64,000 nt of DNA from Sphingopyxis sp. GW247-27LB (lineage in GTDB: Bacteria > Pseudomonadota > Alphaproteobacteria > Sphingomonadales > Sphingomonadaceae): the NCBI RefSeq assembly GCF_002277025.1, contig NZ_NIWD01000008.1, positions 547,501 to 611,500 on the forward strand, in the 5' to 3' direction. Below are positions 18,979 to 28,099 of the stretch, piece by piece. The notes under the pieces are model-generated. The model made no database searches and was not told the origin of the DNA. It saw nothing but the letters and a program-made list of their open reading frames with translations. How positions within the stretch are numbered: position 1 is the stretch's first letter; each line of letters starts with the position of its first letter. A program made the translations under genes and the position numbers.

Positions 18979-18996
18979 TGCGGAAAATTGCACAAA
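18979..18996. promoter_or_regulatory. operator-like repeat, site 2 of a tandem pair
   Basis: The sequence tgcggaaaattgcacaaa matches tgcggaatatcgcacaaa of site 1 at 16 of 18 positions and in the same orientation. It lacks the full left arm of site 1, so it may be the weaker site. Confidence 0.65.
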
Positions 18997-19020
18997 TCAA
19001 GCCGGCCTGAGCGGAGCGAT

Positions 19021-19060
19021 CAAATATTATTGTTGTAAATCAATTATATAATACTGGCCT
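19021..19060. promoter_or_regulatory. AT-rich divergent promoter island
   Basis: An unusually AT-rich stretch in this GC-rich region lies between the divergent kinase and symporter genes. It contains tataat at 19047-19052 on the plus strand and the complement of tataat at 19043-19048, so -10-like hexamers point both ways. I found no good -35 partner and no properly spaced sigma-54 (-24/-12) element nearby. The exact promoters are uncertain. Confidence 0.4.
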
Positions 19061-19162
19061 TCTCGCCCTTTGACCGGGACTCTCCACCTTTCTAGCTTTC
19101 CCCAAAATCCGGGCGAACGGCCGGAGCCGCGCCGCGAGCGCGACGAACAAAGGGAGAGGCTG

Positions 19163-20500
19163 GTGGCAGCCACGATCGATCTGATGCCGCAGGAAGCGGC
19201 CCGGCCCCGCCCCTGGTGGTCGCACCTCTATGTCCAGGTGCTGACCGCCATCTTCGCGGGCGTGCTGCTCGGCCATTATTTCCCCGAGATCGGCATCGCC
19301 TTCAAACCGCTCGGCGACGGCTTCATCAAGCTGGTCAAGATGATCATCGCGCCGGTGATCTTCCTGACCGTCGCGACCGGCATCGCCTCGGTCGGCGAGG
19401 CGAAGACGCTCGGCCGGCTGACGATCAAGACCTTCGCCTATTTCCTCTTCTTCTCGACGCTCGCGCTGATCGTCGGGCTGATCATCGCCAACGTGGTGCA
19501 GCCGGGCGCCGGGATGAACATCGACCCCGCGACGCTCGACGCCGGGGCCGTCGCGCAATATCAGCAGAAGGCGCATGAGGCGACGCTGACCGGCTTCCTC
19601 CTGTCGATCATCCCGGAAACCTTCGTGTCGGCGTTGACCTCGGGCTCGATCCTCCAGGCGCTGTTCGTCGCGATCCTCTTCGGCCTCGCGCTGTCGCACA
19701 CCGGCGCGGCGGGGGCGCAGGTGCTGGGGATCCTCGAGAAGGTCTCAGTCGTCTTCTTCCGCATCGTCGCGATGCTGATGCGCTTCGCGCCGGTCGGCGC
19801 GTTCGGCGCGATGGCGTTCACGATCGGCAAATATGGCGTCGACTCGCTCGCCAACCTCGGTGCGCTGATCGCGACCTTTTACCTCACCTCGCTCTTCTTC
19901 GTGATCGTCGTGCTCGGCACGATGGCGCGGCTTTGCGGCTTCTCGATCTTTCGCCTGATCGCCTATCTCAAGGCCGAACTGCTGCTCGTGCTCGGCACCT
20001 CCTCGTCGGAGGCAGCGCTGCCGAGCCTGATCGAGAAGCTCGAACGGGCGGGCTGCGCGAAGCCGGTGGTCGGCATGGTCGTGCCGACCGGCTACAGCTT
20101 CAACCTCGACGGCACCAACATCTACATGACGCTCGCCGCGCTGTTCGTCGCGCAGGCAACGGGCATCCACCTGAGCCTCGGCGAGCAGCTCGCGCTGCTG
20201 CTCGTCGCGATGGTGAGCTCGAAGGGCGCGGCGGGGGTCACCGGCGCGGGCTTCATCACGCTCGCGGCGACGCTGTCGGTGGTGCCCTCGGTGCCCGTCG
20301 CGGGGCTCGCGCTGATCCTCGGCATCGACCGCTTCATGAGCGAATGCCGCGCGCTCACCAATTTCATCGGCAACGCGCTGGCGGCGATCGTCGTCGCGAT
20401 GTGGGAAAAATCGCTCGACCGCGATGCGCTCGATCGCGCGCTTCACGGCGAGCCCGCGCCGGGGCTCGCCGCGCGTCCGGTCGAGACCGACACGGATTGA
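19163..20500 (+). CDS. dctA: C4-dicarboxylate-type cation symporter (DctA-like)
   Basis: A 445-aa DAACS carrier with about eight membrane segments. Signatures are classic: [19 protein letters not shown] in the first re-entrant loop and [19 protein letters not shown] in the substrate-binding region. These match DctA (succinate, fumarate, malate uptake) better than the other symporter in this locus does. I use the GTG at 19163, which follows aaagggagagg. An upstream ATG at 19070 would add 31 hydrophilic residues. It is divergent from the DctB/DctD-like genes, the usual dct arrangement, and is followed after 46 bp by a TonB receptor. Confidence 0.93.
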   Translation: MAATIDLMPQEAARPRPWWSHLYVQVLTAIFAGVLLGHYFPEIGIAFKPLGDGFIKLVKMIIAPVIFLTVATGIASVGEAKTLGRLTIKTFAYFLFFSTLALIVGLIIANVVQPGAGMNIDPATLDAGAVAQYQQKAHEATLTGFLLSIIPETFVSALTSGSILQALFVAILFGLALSHTGAAGAQVLGILEKVSVVFFRIVAMLMRFAPVGAFGAMAFTIGKYGVDSLANLGALIATFYLTSLFFVIVVLGTMARLCGFSIFRLIAYLKAELLLVLGTSSSEAALPSLIEKLERAGCAKPVVGMVVPTGYSFNLDGTNIYMTLAALFVAQATGIHLSLGEQLALLLVAMVSSKGAAGVTGAGFITLAATLSVVPSVPVAGLALILGIDRFMSECRALTNFIGNALAAIVVAMWEKSLDRDALDRALHGEPAPGLAARPVETDTD

Positions 20501-20546
20501 GGTCCGCCCGGGCCAGCAAGGAACAACGACAATGGGGAGTGAGACA

Positions 20547-23500
20547 ATGATTTCGACCAAGGCCCGCTGGGCCCGCCGCAGCAGCTACACCGCTTTGATC
20601 CTTTGCGCCGCGCTCGCGCAGCCGCTCGCCGCGCAGGAGACGCCGGCCGACGCCGCTAGCGCCGACGCGCCCGCCGGCGAGATCATCGTCACCGGCAGCC
20701 GCATCGCGCGCGACACCTATGACACCGCCGCGCCGACGATCGGGGTGACGAGCGAGGATCTGCTCGAATCGGGCGACAGCGAACTCAGCGAGACGCTCGC
20801 CGACCTGCCGCAGCTCGAATCGTCGACCAACGATTCCACGGTCACCGGCAGCACGCAGAATTCGGGGCTCAGTTCGATCGAGCTCCGCCATCTGGGTCCG
20901 AACCGCACGCTGGTGCTGGTCGACGGGCGCCGCACGGTGTCGAACAGCGGCATCACCAACCTCGTCAGCCTGTCGACGATCCCGAGCGACTTCGTCGACC
21001 GGGTGGAGATCATCACCGGCGGCACCTCGTCGGTCTATGGCTCGGACGCGGTGGCGGGCGTCGTCAACATCATCACCAAGAAGAACGAACGCGGGCTCAC
21101 CCTGCGCGCGCGCACCGGGATCACCGATCAGGGCGACGGACAGGAACTGACGCTGGGCGCGACATGGGGCGCGCGCTTCGCCGACGGGCGCGGCTATCTT
21201 CTCGTCAGCGGCACCTATGACCGCGACTGGGGCATTCGCGCCGTCGACCGCGAATGGGCGATCCGCCCGGTGTCCTACGACTATGATTTCGATACCGGCC
21301 TCAACATGTTCGAGGGTGTCTATCTGAACGGCAGCGGCGCGCCGACCAGCGGATCGCGCCCGGCCTCCGAATTCCCGCCGCTCGTGATGAGCGACCTCAG
21401 CTCCTTCATCCCGGGGGGCGTCTTCTCGGGCGGCAATTCGTCGCGCGACCGCTTCTACCGCAATGGCGAGCTGGTTCCGCTCGGCCCCGACGTCCAGACC
21501 GGCCAGCCGATCGACATCGGCACGACCGATAACGGCAACACCGGCTATTTCCTCCCCAACCGCGACGGCTACAACCAGCGCACCGGCCGTTCGCTGATCC
21601 TCGCGCGCAAGCGTTACCTCGGCGCCGCGAAGCTCGATTTCGAATTCTCCGACACGCTCGAAGCGTTCGCGCAGGTCCAATATTCGCGCATCGAATCGGG
21701 CGAGACGCGCGAATCCTATGGTCTCGGCTGGGATTCGACCTTTCCGCTCACCGACCCCGTCACCGGGATCACGACCGAGATCGAATATGGCAAGATCCCG
21801 TGTCGCCGCGCCCCCGGCGCGTGCAATCCGTTCGTGCCGCCCGAACTGCGCGGGTCCGAAACGCCCTCGACCGGGGTCGGCATCGCGTGGGACCGCCGTT
21901 TCGACGAGGTTGGCGGCCAGATCACCGAAAATACTCGCCAGACGATCCGCAGCTGGGCCGGGCTGCGCGGCAAGATTTCGGATAGCTGGAACTGGGAAGC
22001 GAGCGCCGGTTTCGGCCAGTATAAGCAGGATCAGTGGCGCCGGAACGAGATCAACGGCCTGAACCTCATCCAGGCGCTCAACGCCGAGATGGGGCCCGAC
22101 GGCCCGCGCTGCGTCGACGCCGACGCGCGCGCGGCGGGCTGCGTCGCGATCGACCTGTTCGGCGAAGGATCGATCACTCCCGAAATGGCGAACTGGATCC
22201 GCGCCGACCTGCACCAGGATCTGACGATCCGCCAATATACCGCGCAGGCGTTCGTCACCGGCGACCTGTTCCAGCTCCCCGCCGGCCCCGTCGGCGCCGC
22301 GTTCGGCGTCGATTTCCGCAAGGACAGCCAGCAGCTGCGCGGCGACCTTCTCGCCCAGACGGGGGGCACCACGGGCAACGCGATCCCCAATTTCGGCGGG
22401 TCGATCAGCGCCTGGGAAGGCTATGGCGAGGTCAGCGTGCCGCTGCTCAAGGACGCGCCGGGCGCCCATCTGCTGAGCATCGACGCTTCGGCGCGCGCCG
22501 CGCATTACAGCATCGACAATGTCGGCACGGTGCTGAGCTATCGCGCCGGCATCCAATATGCGCCGATTCCCGATATCCGCTTCCGCGCCCAGTTCGCCCG
22601 CGCCCAGCGCGCGCCCGACATCGCCGAGCTGTATTCGCCGCCGCGCGGCAATTTCGAGAGCGCCGACGACGAATGCGACGGCGTGACCCCGACCACCGCC
22701 GGCCGCCTCGCCGCGAATTGCCGGCTCGACCCGGGAATCCAGGCGCTCTTCGCGCGGCAGGCGGCCGACGGCGTCGATCAGGAATATCAGCAGGCGGGCA
22801 ATAACATCTACAGCCCCAACGGCGGCAGCCTCGACCTCAAGGAGGAGACCGCCGACACGCTGACCTTCGGGACGGTGATCGCGCCGCGCTTCCTTCCCGG
22901 GCTGACGCTCGCGGTCGATTATTACGACATCCGCATCAAGGACGCGATCGACGCCTATTCGAACCGCGATATCCAGCTGCAATGCTATGACACCGACGTG
23001 CCGCAGGCGGAGAACCCCTTCTGCGCCGACATCACCCGCAACCCGATCAACGGCCAGATCGTCTCGCTGGTGCAGCGCCAGGCCAACCTCGCGAGCTTCG
23101 ACACGACGGGGATCGACGTCGCGTTCAACTATCGCTTCCGCCTCGACGATCTGGTCGGCATCCCCGGCCGGTTCGACCTGCGCTATGACGGCACGCACGT
23201 GCTGAAGCAAAAGGTCAGCTTCGAGGGCGTCGACGGCACCGTCACCAACGACCTCGCGGGCAGCCTCGCCGACGGCAGCTTCAAATATCGGGCGCGCGGT
23301 TCGCTGAGCTGGAAGCTCGATAATTTCCGCATCCGCTGGACGACGACCTATTATGGCAAGATCAACGACAGCAACCAGCTGCGCGACGATTATCGCGCGC
23401 TGCTCGCTACCAACCCCGATGCCGAGGTGCCGATCTTCCTCAACATCGGCGACGTGTGGGAGCACGACCTGTTCCTGTCGTTCGACGTCGACAGCGGCGG

Positions 23501-23657
23501 CAAGGAGTTCCGCCTCTATGGCGGGGTGAACAATCTGTTCAACTCGATCAGCCCCTTCCTGCCCACCGGCACCGAAGCGGGGCGGCTCACCAACCAGGAG
23601 GGCGTCTACGACATCGCGGGCCGCCGCTTCTACGTCGGGGCGACGGTGAAATTCTGA
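20547..23657 (+). CDS. TonB-dependent outer-membrane receptor
   Basis: A 1036-aa receptor. The ATG at 20547 follows ggggag by 7 nt and opens a signal peptide (YTALILCAALAQPLAAQ). The TonB-box-like segment is EIIVTGSRIARDT, the plug has LVLVDGRRTV and VEIITGGTSSVYGSDAVAGV, and the barrel ends in VGATVKF. The plug resembles sphingomonad receptors for oligomeric or peptide substrates. The gene lies between the DctA-type symporter (46 bp upstream) and a lipoprotein hydrolase (TGATG overlap), so it probably delivers a compound that the downstream hydrolases cut. The substrate is unknown. Confidence 0.95.
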   Translation: MISTKARWARRSSYTALILCAALAQPLAAQETPADAASADAPAGEIIVTGSRIARDTYDTAAPTIGVTSEDLLESGDSELSETLADLPQLESSTNDSTVTGSTQNSGLSSIELRHLGPNRTLVLVDGRRTVSNSGITNLVSLSTIPSDFVDRVEIITGGTSSVYGSDAVAGVVNIITKKNERGLTLRARTGITDQGDGQELTLGATWGARFADGRGYLLVSGTYDRDWGIRAVDREWAIRPVSYDYDFDTGLNMFEGVYLNGSGAPTSGSRPASEFPPLVMSDLSSFIPGGVFSGGNSSRDRFYRNGELVPLGPDVQTGQPIDIGTTDNGNTGYFLPNRDGYNQRTGRSLILARKRYLGAAKLDFEFSDTLEAFAQVQYSRIESGETRESYGLGWDSTFPLTDPVTGITTEIEYGKIPCRRAPGACNPFVPPELRGSETPSTGVGIAWDRRFDEVGGQITENTRQTIRSWAGLRGKISDSWNWEASAGFGQYKQDQWRRNEINGLNLIQALNAEMGPDGPRCVDADARAAGCVAIDLFGEGSITPEMANWIRADLHQDLTIRQYTAQAFVTGDLFQLPAGPVGAAFGVDFRKDSQQLRGDLLAQTGGTTGNAIPNFGGSISAWEGYGEVSVPLLKDAPGAHLLSIDASARAAHYSIDNVGTVLSYRAGIQYAPIPDIRFRAQFARAQRAPDIAELYSPPRGNFESADDECDGVTPTTAGRLAANCRLDPGIQALFARQAADGVDQEYQQAGNNIYSPNGGSLDLKEETADTLTFGTVIAPRFLPGLTLAVDYYDIRIKDAIDAYSNRDIQLQCYDTDVPQAENPFCADITRNPINGQIVSLVQRQANLASFDTTGIDVAFNYRFRLDDLVGIPGRFDLRYDGTHVLKQKVSFEGVDGTVTNDLAGSLADGSFKYRARGSLSWKLDNFRIRWTTTYYGKINDSNQLRDDYRALLATNPDAEVPIFLNIGDVWEHDLFLSFDVDSGGKEFRLYGGVNNLFNSISPFLPTGTEAGRLTNQEGVYDIAGRRFYVGATVKF

Positions 23658-24652
23658 TGCGCGGCATCGGTCTTCGAGCTTCGCGGGCCTTGTCCACTGG
23701 GTCCGTGAAGGCCATCGCGGCGGCGGCGCTGCTGGCACTGGTAGGGTGCGCGCCCGGCCAGGCGCTCGCCAGCGCCGCCCCGCATGGCGAGACGGCCTTG
23801 CAGAAAAAGCTGTTCGCGGCGGGGGCGAAGCGCTTCACCTTCGACGGCTGGGCGGGACCCGCCTTTCCGGTCTGGACCTATCGCTCGGCGGACACCCCCG
23901 CCGACGCGCCGGTGCTGTTCGTGTTCCACGGGGTCAAGCGCGACGCCGACAAATATCTCGGCGAGTGGATCGGCCTGGCGCGGAAATATCGGATCGCGCT
24001 GATCGTCCCCGAATATAGCCGCGAGGCGTTTCCGGGCGTGCGCTCCTACAGCCACGGCTGGTTCACCGAAAAGGATGGCACGCCGCGCCCCGCGGACAAA
24101 TGGTCGTTCGCCGCGATCGAGCCGGTCTTCGCCGCGGTGAAGGCGCGCGAGGGGCTGACCGCCGAAACCTACGCGCTCTACGGCCATTCGGGCGGGGCGC
24201 AGTTCGTCCACCGCTATATCCTCGCGGGCGGCGGGCCGCATATGGGACGCGCGGTGTCTGCCAACGCGGGCTCCTATGCGATGCCCGATCCCGCGGTCGC
24301 CTGGCCCTTCGGGCTCGGCGGGCTGCCCGCGGGCCTGTGGAATCCCGCGAAGGCGCTCGCGCTGCCGGTGACGGTGCTGCTCGGCACCGAGGACACCGAC
24401 CCCAATCATCCGAGCCTGCCGCGCCAGCCCGAGGCGATGGCGCAGGGGCCGTACCGGCTCGCGCGCGGCGAGGCCTTCTACGCGAGGGCGCGCGCGCTCG
24501 CGGCGGCGGAGCATGTCGGCTTCGGGTGGAGCTGCGCGCTCGTGCCCGGCGTCGGTCACGACAATGGCGGCATGGCGCCGGTCGCGGTGCGCATATTGTT
24601 CGGCGACGCGAAACCGGTCGCGGGGGGCGACTGCAAGCCGCTGTCCCAATAG
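23657..24652 (+). CDS. alpha/beta hydrolase lipoprotein
   Basis: A 331-aa protein with a lipoprotein signal (AAALLALVGC). The fold is an alpha/beta hydrolase: VLFVFHGVKRDADKYLG forms the oxyanion region, the nucleophile elbow is YGHSGGAQFVHRY, an acid is likely in LLGTEDTDPN, and the His is in PGVGHDNGG. The layout resembles feruloyl-esterase/PHB-depolymerase-like hydrolases, which cut esters of polymers. The start overlaps the receptor stop (TGATG), so translation is coupled. It should face the periplasm, where it could process what the receptor imports. The exact substrate is not evident. Confidence 0.85.
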   Translation: MRGIGLRASRALSTGSVKAIAAAALLALVGCAPGQALASAAPHGETALQKKLFAAGAKRFTFDGWAGPAFPVWTYRSADTPADAPVLFVFHGVKRDADKYLGEWIGLARKYRIALIVPEYSREAFPGVRSYSHGWFTEKDGTPRPADKWSFAAIEPVFAAVKAREGLTAETYALYGHSGGAQFVHRYILAGGGPHMGRAVSANAGSYAMPDPAVAWPFGLGGLPAGLWNPAKALALPVTVLLGTEDTDPNHPSLPRQPEAMAQGPYRLARGEAFYARARALAAAEHVGFGWSCALVPGVGHDNGGMAPVAVRILFGDAKPVAGGDCKPLSQ

Positions 24653-24697
24653 CCTCGTATCTGCGTTACGGATGCGCCGGTCACCAAGGAGTCGGAT

Positions 24698-25609
24698 ATG
24701 AAATATGGCATCGGCCTTTTGATCGCCTCTGCCGCGCTCGCCATCGTCCCGGCGGCCGCGGCGCAGGAAACCGCGCCCGCGCCGGCGGCCGAAAAGGCCG
24801 TGGCGCCGCGCACGATCCTGTTCATCGGCAACAGCTTCACGCAGGGCGCGCATTCGGCGGCGCGCAACTGGCACGCCGGCACGGTCACCGACCTCAATGG
24901 TGCGGGCTATGGCGGGGTGCCGGCGCTGTTCAAGTTGTTCTGCGAACAGGCGGGGCTCGACTATGAAGTCAGCCTCGAGACGCAGGGCGGGAAGACGCTC
25001 GGCTTTCATTACGACGAGCGCCGCGGGCTGTTCGACCGGGCCTGGGACGTCGTCGTGCTGCAGGAACTCAGCGTCCTCAATCGCGCGAAGCCGGGCGACA
25101 CCGCCAACTATCTGCGCGACGTCGCGCGGCTGACCTCGCTGTTCAAGGCGCGTAACCCCGCGGTCGATATCCGGCTGGTGGCGACCTGGACGCGCGCCGA
25201 CCAGACCTACCGGCCCGAGGGGCATTGGTACGGCCAGCCGGTCGCCGCGATGGCCGGCGAGTTGCGCGCCGCCGCCGACCGCGCCCGCGCCGCGACGCCG
25301 GGCGTCACCGGGGTGCTTCCCGTCGGCCAGGCGTGGAACCGGGCGATGGCGGAGGGCGTCGCCGACCCGAACCCCTATGACGGCATCGCTTACGACCAGC
25401 TCGATCTGTGGGCCTATGACCATTATCACGCGAGCGTCGCGGGCTATTATCTGTCGGCGCTGGTGACCTTCGGCGCGGTGACGGGCATCGACCCCACCAC
25501 GCTGGGGGCCAAGGAAAAGGGCGCCGACGAGCTCGGCCTTTCGGACGCGCAGGCCGCGGCGCTGCAGCGCGTGGCGCGCGACACGCTGGCGGCGCAGGGG
25601 CGCAGCTGA
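24698..25609 (+). CDS. secreted SGNH/GDSL-like hydrolase
   Basis: A 303-aa exported protein with a signal peptide ending near PAAAAQE. Block I of the SGNH fold is ILFIGNSFTQGAHSA, with the catalytic Ser in GNSFT. VVVLQELSVLN resembles block III, and DLWAYDHYHASVAGYYLSAL carries a DxxH-like catalytic Asp-His pair. It may belong with the DUF4886-type proteins. A good ribosome-binding site (aaggag, 7 nt before the ATG) and a 45-bp gap place it as the last gene of the symporter-receptor-hydrolase unit. An esterase or acetylesterase role is likely by family only. Confidence 0.8.
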   Translation: MKYGIGLLIASAALAIVPAAAAQETAPAPAAEKAVAPRTILFIGNSFTQGAHSAARNWHAGTVTDLNGAGYGGVPALFKLFCEQAGLDYEVSLETQGGKTLGFHYDERRGLFDRAWDVVVLQELSVLNRAKPGDTANYLRDVARLTSLFKARNPAVDIRLVATWTRADQTYRPEGHWYGQPVAAMAGELRAAADRARAATPGVTGVLPVGQAWNRAMAEGVADPNPYDGIAYDQLDLWAYDHYHASVAGYYLSALVTFGAVTGIDPTTLGAKEKGADELGLSDAQAAALQRVARDTLAAQGRS

Positions 25610-25663
25610 TCGGAGGCTGATGGGACTTGGGCTTCGCGCCGCCCCGTGCTAGGCGGCGCGCCC

Positions 25664-27550
25664 ATGCTGACGATCAACGGCCTCACCGTGCGCCTTGGCG
25701 GGCGCACCATCCTCGACCGCGCGAGCGCGAGCCTGCCGGCGAAGAGCCGGACGGGGCTGATCGGCCGCAACGGCGCGGGCAAGTCGACGCTGATGAAGGC
25801 GATGATCGGCAGCCTCGAGGCCGACGAGGGCGGCATCGAGATGCCGCGCAAGACGCGCATCGGCTATATCGCGCAGGAAGCGCCGAGCGGAACCGCGACC
25901 CCGTTCGAGACCGTGCTCGCCGCCGACACCGAGCGCGCCGACCTGCTCGCCCAGTCCGAAACGGTCACCGACCCCGACCGGCTCGGCGACATCCACGAGC
26001 GGCTGATCGCGATCGACGCCTATACCGCGCCGGCGCGCGCGGCGCGCATCCTGATCGGGCTCGGCTTCGACGAAGCGATGCAGGGCCAGCCGCTCGACAG
26101 CTTCTCGGGCGGGTGGAAGATGCGCGTCGCGCTCGCCGCGCTGCTTTTCTCGAACCCTGATTTGCTGCTGCTCGACGAGCCGTCGAACCACCTCGACCTC
26201 GAAGCGACGATGTGGCTCGAAATCTTCCTGCGCGGCTATCCGGGGCAGCTCGTCGTGATCAGCCACGAGCGCGACCTCCTGAACAATGTCGTCGACCATA
26301 TCCTGCACCTCGAAGGCGGCAAGGTGACGCTCTATCCGGGCGGCTACGACGCGTTCGAGCGCCAGCGCGCCGAACGCGCGGCGCAGCTCGCCGCGGCGAA
26401 GGCGGCGCAGGACGCGCAGCGCGCCAAGCTGCAGGACTATATCGCGCGCAACAGCGCGCGCGCCTCGACCGCGAAGCAGGCGCAGTCGCGCGCCAAGCAG
26501 CTCGCGCGGATGCAGCCGATCGCCGCGCTCACCGAGGATCCGAGCCTGGTGTTCGACTTCCCGAGCCCCGCCGACGAGCTGAAGCCGCCGCTGATCACGC
26601 TCGACCTCGCGAGCGTCGGCTATGCGCCGGGCGAGCCGGTGCTGAGCCGCCTCAACCTGCGCATCGACCCCGACGACCGCATCGCGCTCCTCGGCCGCAA
26701 CGGCAATGGCAAGACGACGCTCGCGCGGCTGCTCGCGGCGCAATTGAAGCCCGAGGACGGCGGCATGGCCGCGTCGGGCAAGATGCGCGTCGGCTATTTC
26801 ACCCAATATCAGGTCGAGGAGCTCGATGGCGCCGACACGCCGCTCGGTCACATGACCCGCGTGATGGCGGGGAAGACGCCGGGCGCGGTGCGCGCGCAAT
26901 TGGGGCGCTTCGGCTTTTCGGGGACCAGGGCGACGACCGAGGTCGGCAAGCTGTCGGGCGGCGAGCGCGCGCGGCTCGCGCTCGCGCTGATCACGCGCGA
27001 GGCGCCGCATCTGCTGATCCTCGACGAGCCGACCAACCACCTCGACGTCGACGCGCGCGAGGCGCTGGTGCAGGCGCTCAATGGCTTCGACGGCGCGGTG
27101 CTGATCGTCAGCCACGACCGCCACATGCTCGAACTCAGCGCCGACCGTCTGGTGCTCGTCGACGGCGGGACGGCGCGCGATTTCGACGGCAGCATGGACG
27201 ATTATGTCGCCTTCATCCTCGGGAAGTCGGCGGCGAACGACGATGCCCGGACGGCACCCGCGAAGCCGAAGGACGCGAAACTCGCGCGGCAGGAAGCCGC
27301 GAGGGCGCGCGAGGCGCAGGCGGCACTGCGCAAGTCGGCGAAGGAGCTCGAAGCGCAGGCGGCGAAGCTCGCGGCGCGGATTTCGGCGGTCGACCGCGCG
27401 ATGTTCGACCCCGCGAACGCCGAGCCCGCGCTCGCCAAGCTGACGATGGGCGACCTGTCGCAGCGCCGCGGCAAGCTGGCGGCCGAGCTGGAGGGCGTCG
27501 AGGCGGCGTGGATGAACGCGCTCGAGGCGATCGAAGAGGCGGCGGCCTAG
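25664..27550 (+). CDS. ABC-F family ATP-binding protein (Uup-like)
   Basis: A 628-aa soluble protein with two ABC ATPase domains and no membrane segments. Walker A motifs are GRNGAGKST and GRNGNGKTT, signatures are FSGGWKMR and LSGGERARL, and the Walker B/linker motifs are LLLLDEPSNHLD and LLILDEPTNHLD. A charged interdomain linker and a C-terminal coiled coil (AARAREAQAALRKSAKELE) match Uup/ABC-F architecture. Such proteins act on the ribosome or in DNA-related stress rather than in transport. I choose the ATG at 25664 because a GTG at 25646 would add six non-conserved residues. Confidence 0.93.
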   Translation: MLTINGLTVRLGGRTILDRASASLPAKSRTGLIGRNGAGKSTLMKAMIGSLEADEGGIEMPRKTRIGYIAQEAPSGTATPFETVLAADTERADLLAQSETVTDPDRLGDIHERLIAIDAYTAPARAARILIGLGFDEAMQGQPLDSFSGGWKMRVALAALLFSNPDLLLLDEPSNHLDLEATMWLEIFLRGYPGQLVVISHERDLLNNVVDHILHLEGGKVTLYPGGYDAFERQRAERAAQLAAAKAAQDAQRAKLQDYIARNSARASTAKQAQSRAKQLARMQPIAALTEDPSLVFDFPSPADELKPPLITLDLASVGYAPGEPVLSRLNLRIDPDDRIALLGRNGNGKTTLARLLAAQLKPEDGGMAASGKMRVGYFTQYQVEELDGADTPLGHMTRVMAGKTPGAVRAQLGRFGFSGTRATTEVGKLSGGERARLALALITREAPHLLILDEPTNHLDVDAREALVQALNGFDGAVLIVSHDRHMLELSADRLVLVDGGTARDFDGSMDDYVAFILGKSAANDDARTAPAKPKDAKLARQEAARAREAQAALRKSAKELEAQAAKLAARISAVDRAMFDPANAEPALAKLTMGDLSQRRGKLAAELEGVEAAWMNALEAIEEAAA

Positions 27551-27607
27551 GCGACGATTGCGGCCAACGACCGACACGGGGAGAGAGGTGACATCCCCAA
27601 CCTTCGC

Positions 27608-27683
27608 CATTCCCGCGAAAGCGGGAATCCAGGGCGAGCGTCGGCTGACCCCACACTGGGTTCCCGCTTTCGCGGGAATGACG
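27608..27683. repeat. interspersed palindromic repeat (family D)
   Basis: The arm attcccgcgaaagcgggaat is itself a hairpin. About 30 bp later it is repeated in complementary form (gttcccgctttcgcgggaat then gacg). Paired hairpins of this kind are common in sphingomonad genomes as REP-like mobile intergenic units. It lies behind the ABC-F gene and could also end its transcript. Confidence 0.75.
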
Positions 27684-28038
27684 ACGTTATGGGGCAGGGA
27701 ATGTCGCGAAGCGGTCGGTTTTAGATATTCCTCATCCCCAATCTTTCGACCGGGTCCGCGATGCCGGGCGCGCCGAAAATTTCGCTGTCCTACATTATCC
27801 GGCTGTGCCAGCCTCACCCCATGGCGTTTTTCCCCGGACAAACCCGCCCGTCGCGCATCGGCGGCGCCCCCGCGTGGTGGCTGCGCCAGCCGCGCGGGGA
27901 AGGCGAAAGGAGGGGGACGTAGTGTGACTTTCGTGAACTTTGGAATAATGTTGCGCGCCATCGCGGCGCCCGCGCCCGCGACCCGGACCCTCCCGAATCG
28001 GACCGGCACGATGCGCGGGGCGGCCGGTCGCTCGCGCA
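27684..28038. other. intergenic stretch without a recognised gene
   Basis: About 355 bp between the family D repeat and the hppD promoter. Short open frames on both strands have no start signal or family resemblance. I see no tRNA or riboswitch. An upstream activation region for hppD could lie here, but nothing specific is visible. Confidence 0.4.
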
Positions 28039-28067
28039 TTGACTCGCCTTTCGCCTTTCGTCATAAT
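28039..28067 (+). promoter_or_regulatory. sigma-70-type promoter of hppD
   Basis: ttgact at 28039-28044 and cataat at 28062-28067 are separated by exactly 17 bp. This is the best consensus promoter I see in the window. It would start transcription near 28074, about 26 nt before the hppD ATG. Confidence 0.75.
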
Positions 28068-28068
28068 A

Positions 28069-28082
28069 GTTTCAATTGAAAC
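28069..28082. promoter_or_regulatory. palindromic operator over the hppD transcription start
   Basis: gtttcaattgaaac is a perfect 14-bp palindrome beginning 2 bp behind the -10 hexamer. A protein bound here would block initiation, so a repressor site responsive to tyrosine catabolites is likely. The cognate regulator is not in this window. Confidence 0.65.
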
Positions 28083-28099
28083 CATATGAGGGACTGACC

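Noticed and set aside
19053..19073. Possible sigma-54 promoter (ctggcc ... tttgac) ahead of the DctA-type symporter
   Set aside because: The GG to TG spacing is about 4 bp too long for a -24/-12 element, and the TTGC core is missing.
20364..23738. 1124-codon minus-strand open frame opposite the second TonB receptor
   Set aside because: It covers exactly the receptor gene in the antisense direction, has no start signal or recognisable domain, and is explained by GC-rich third positions.
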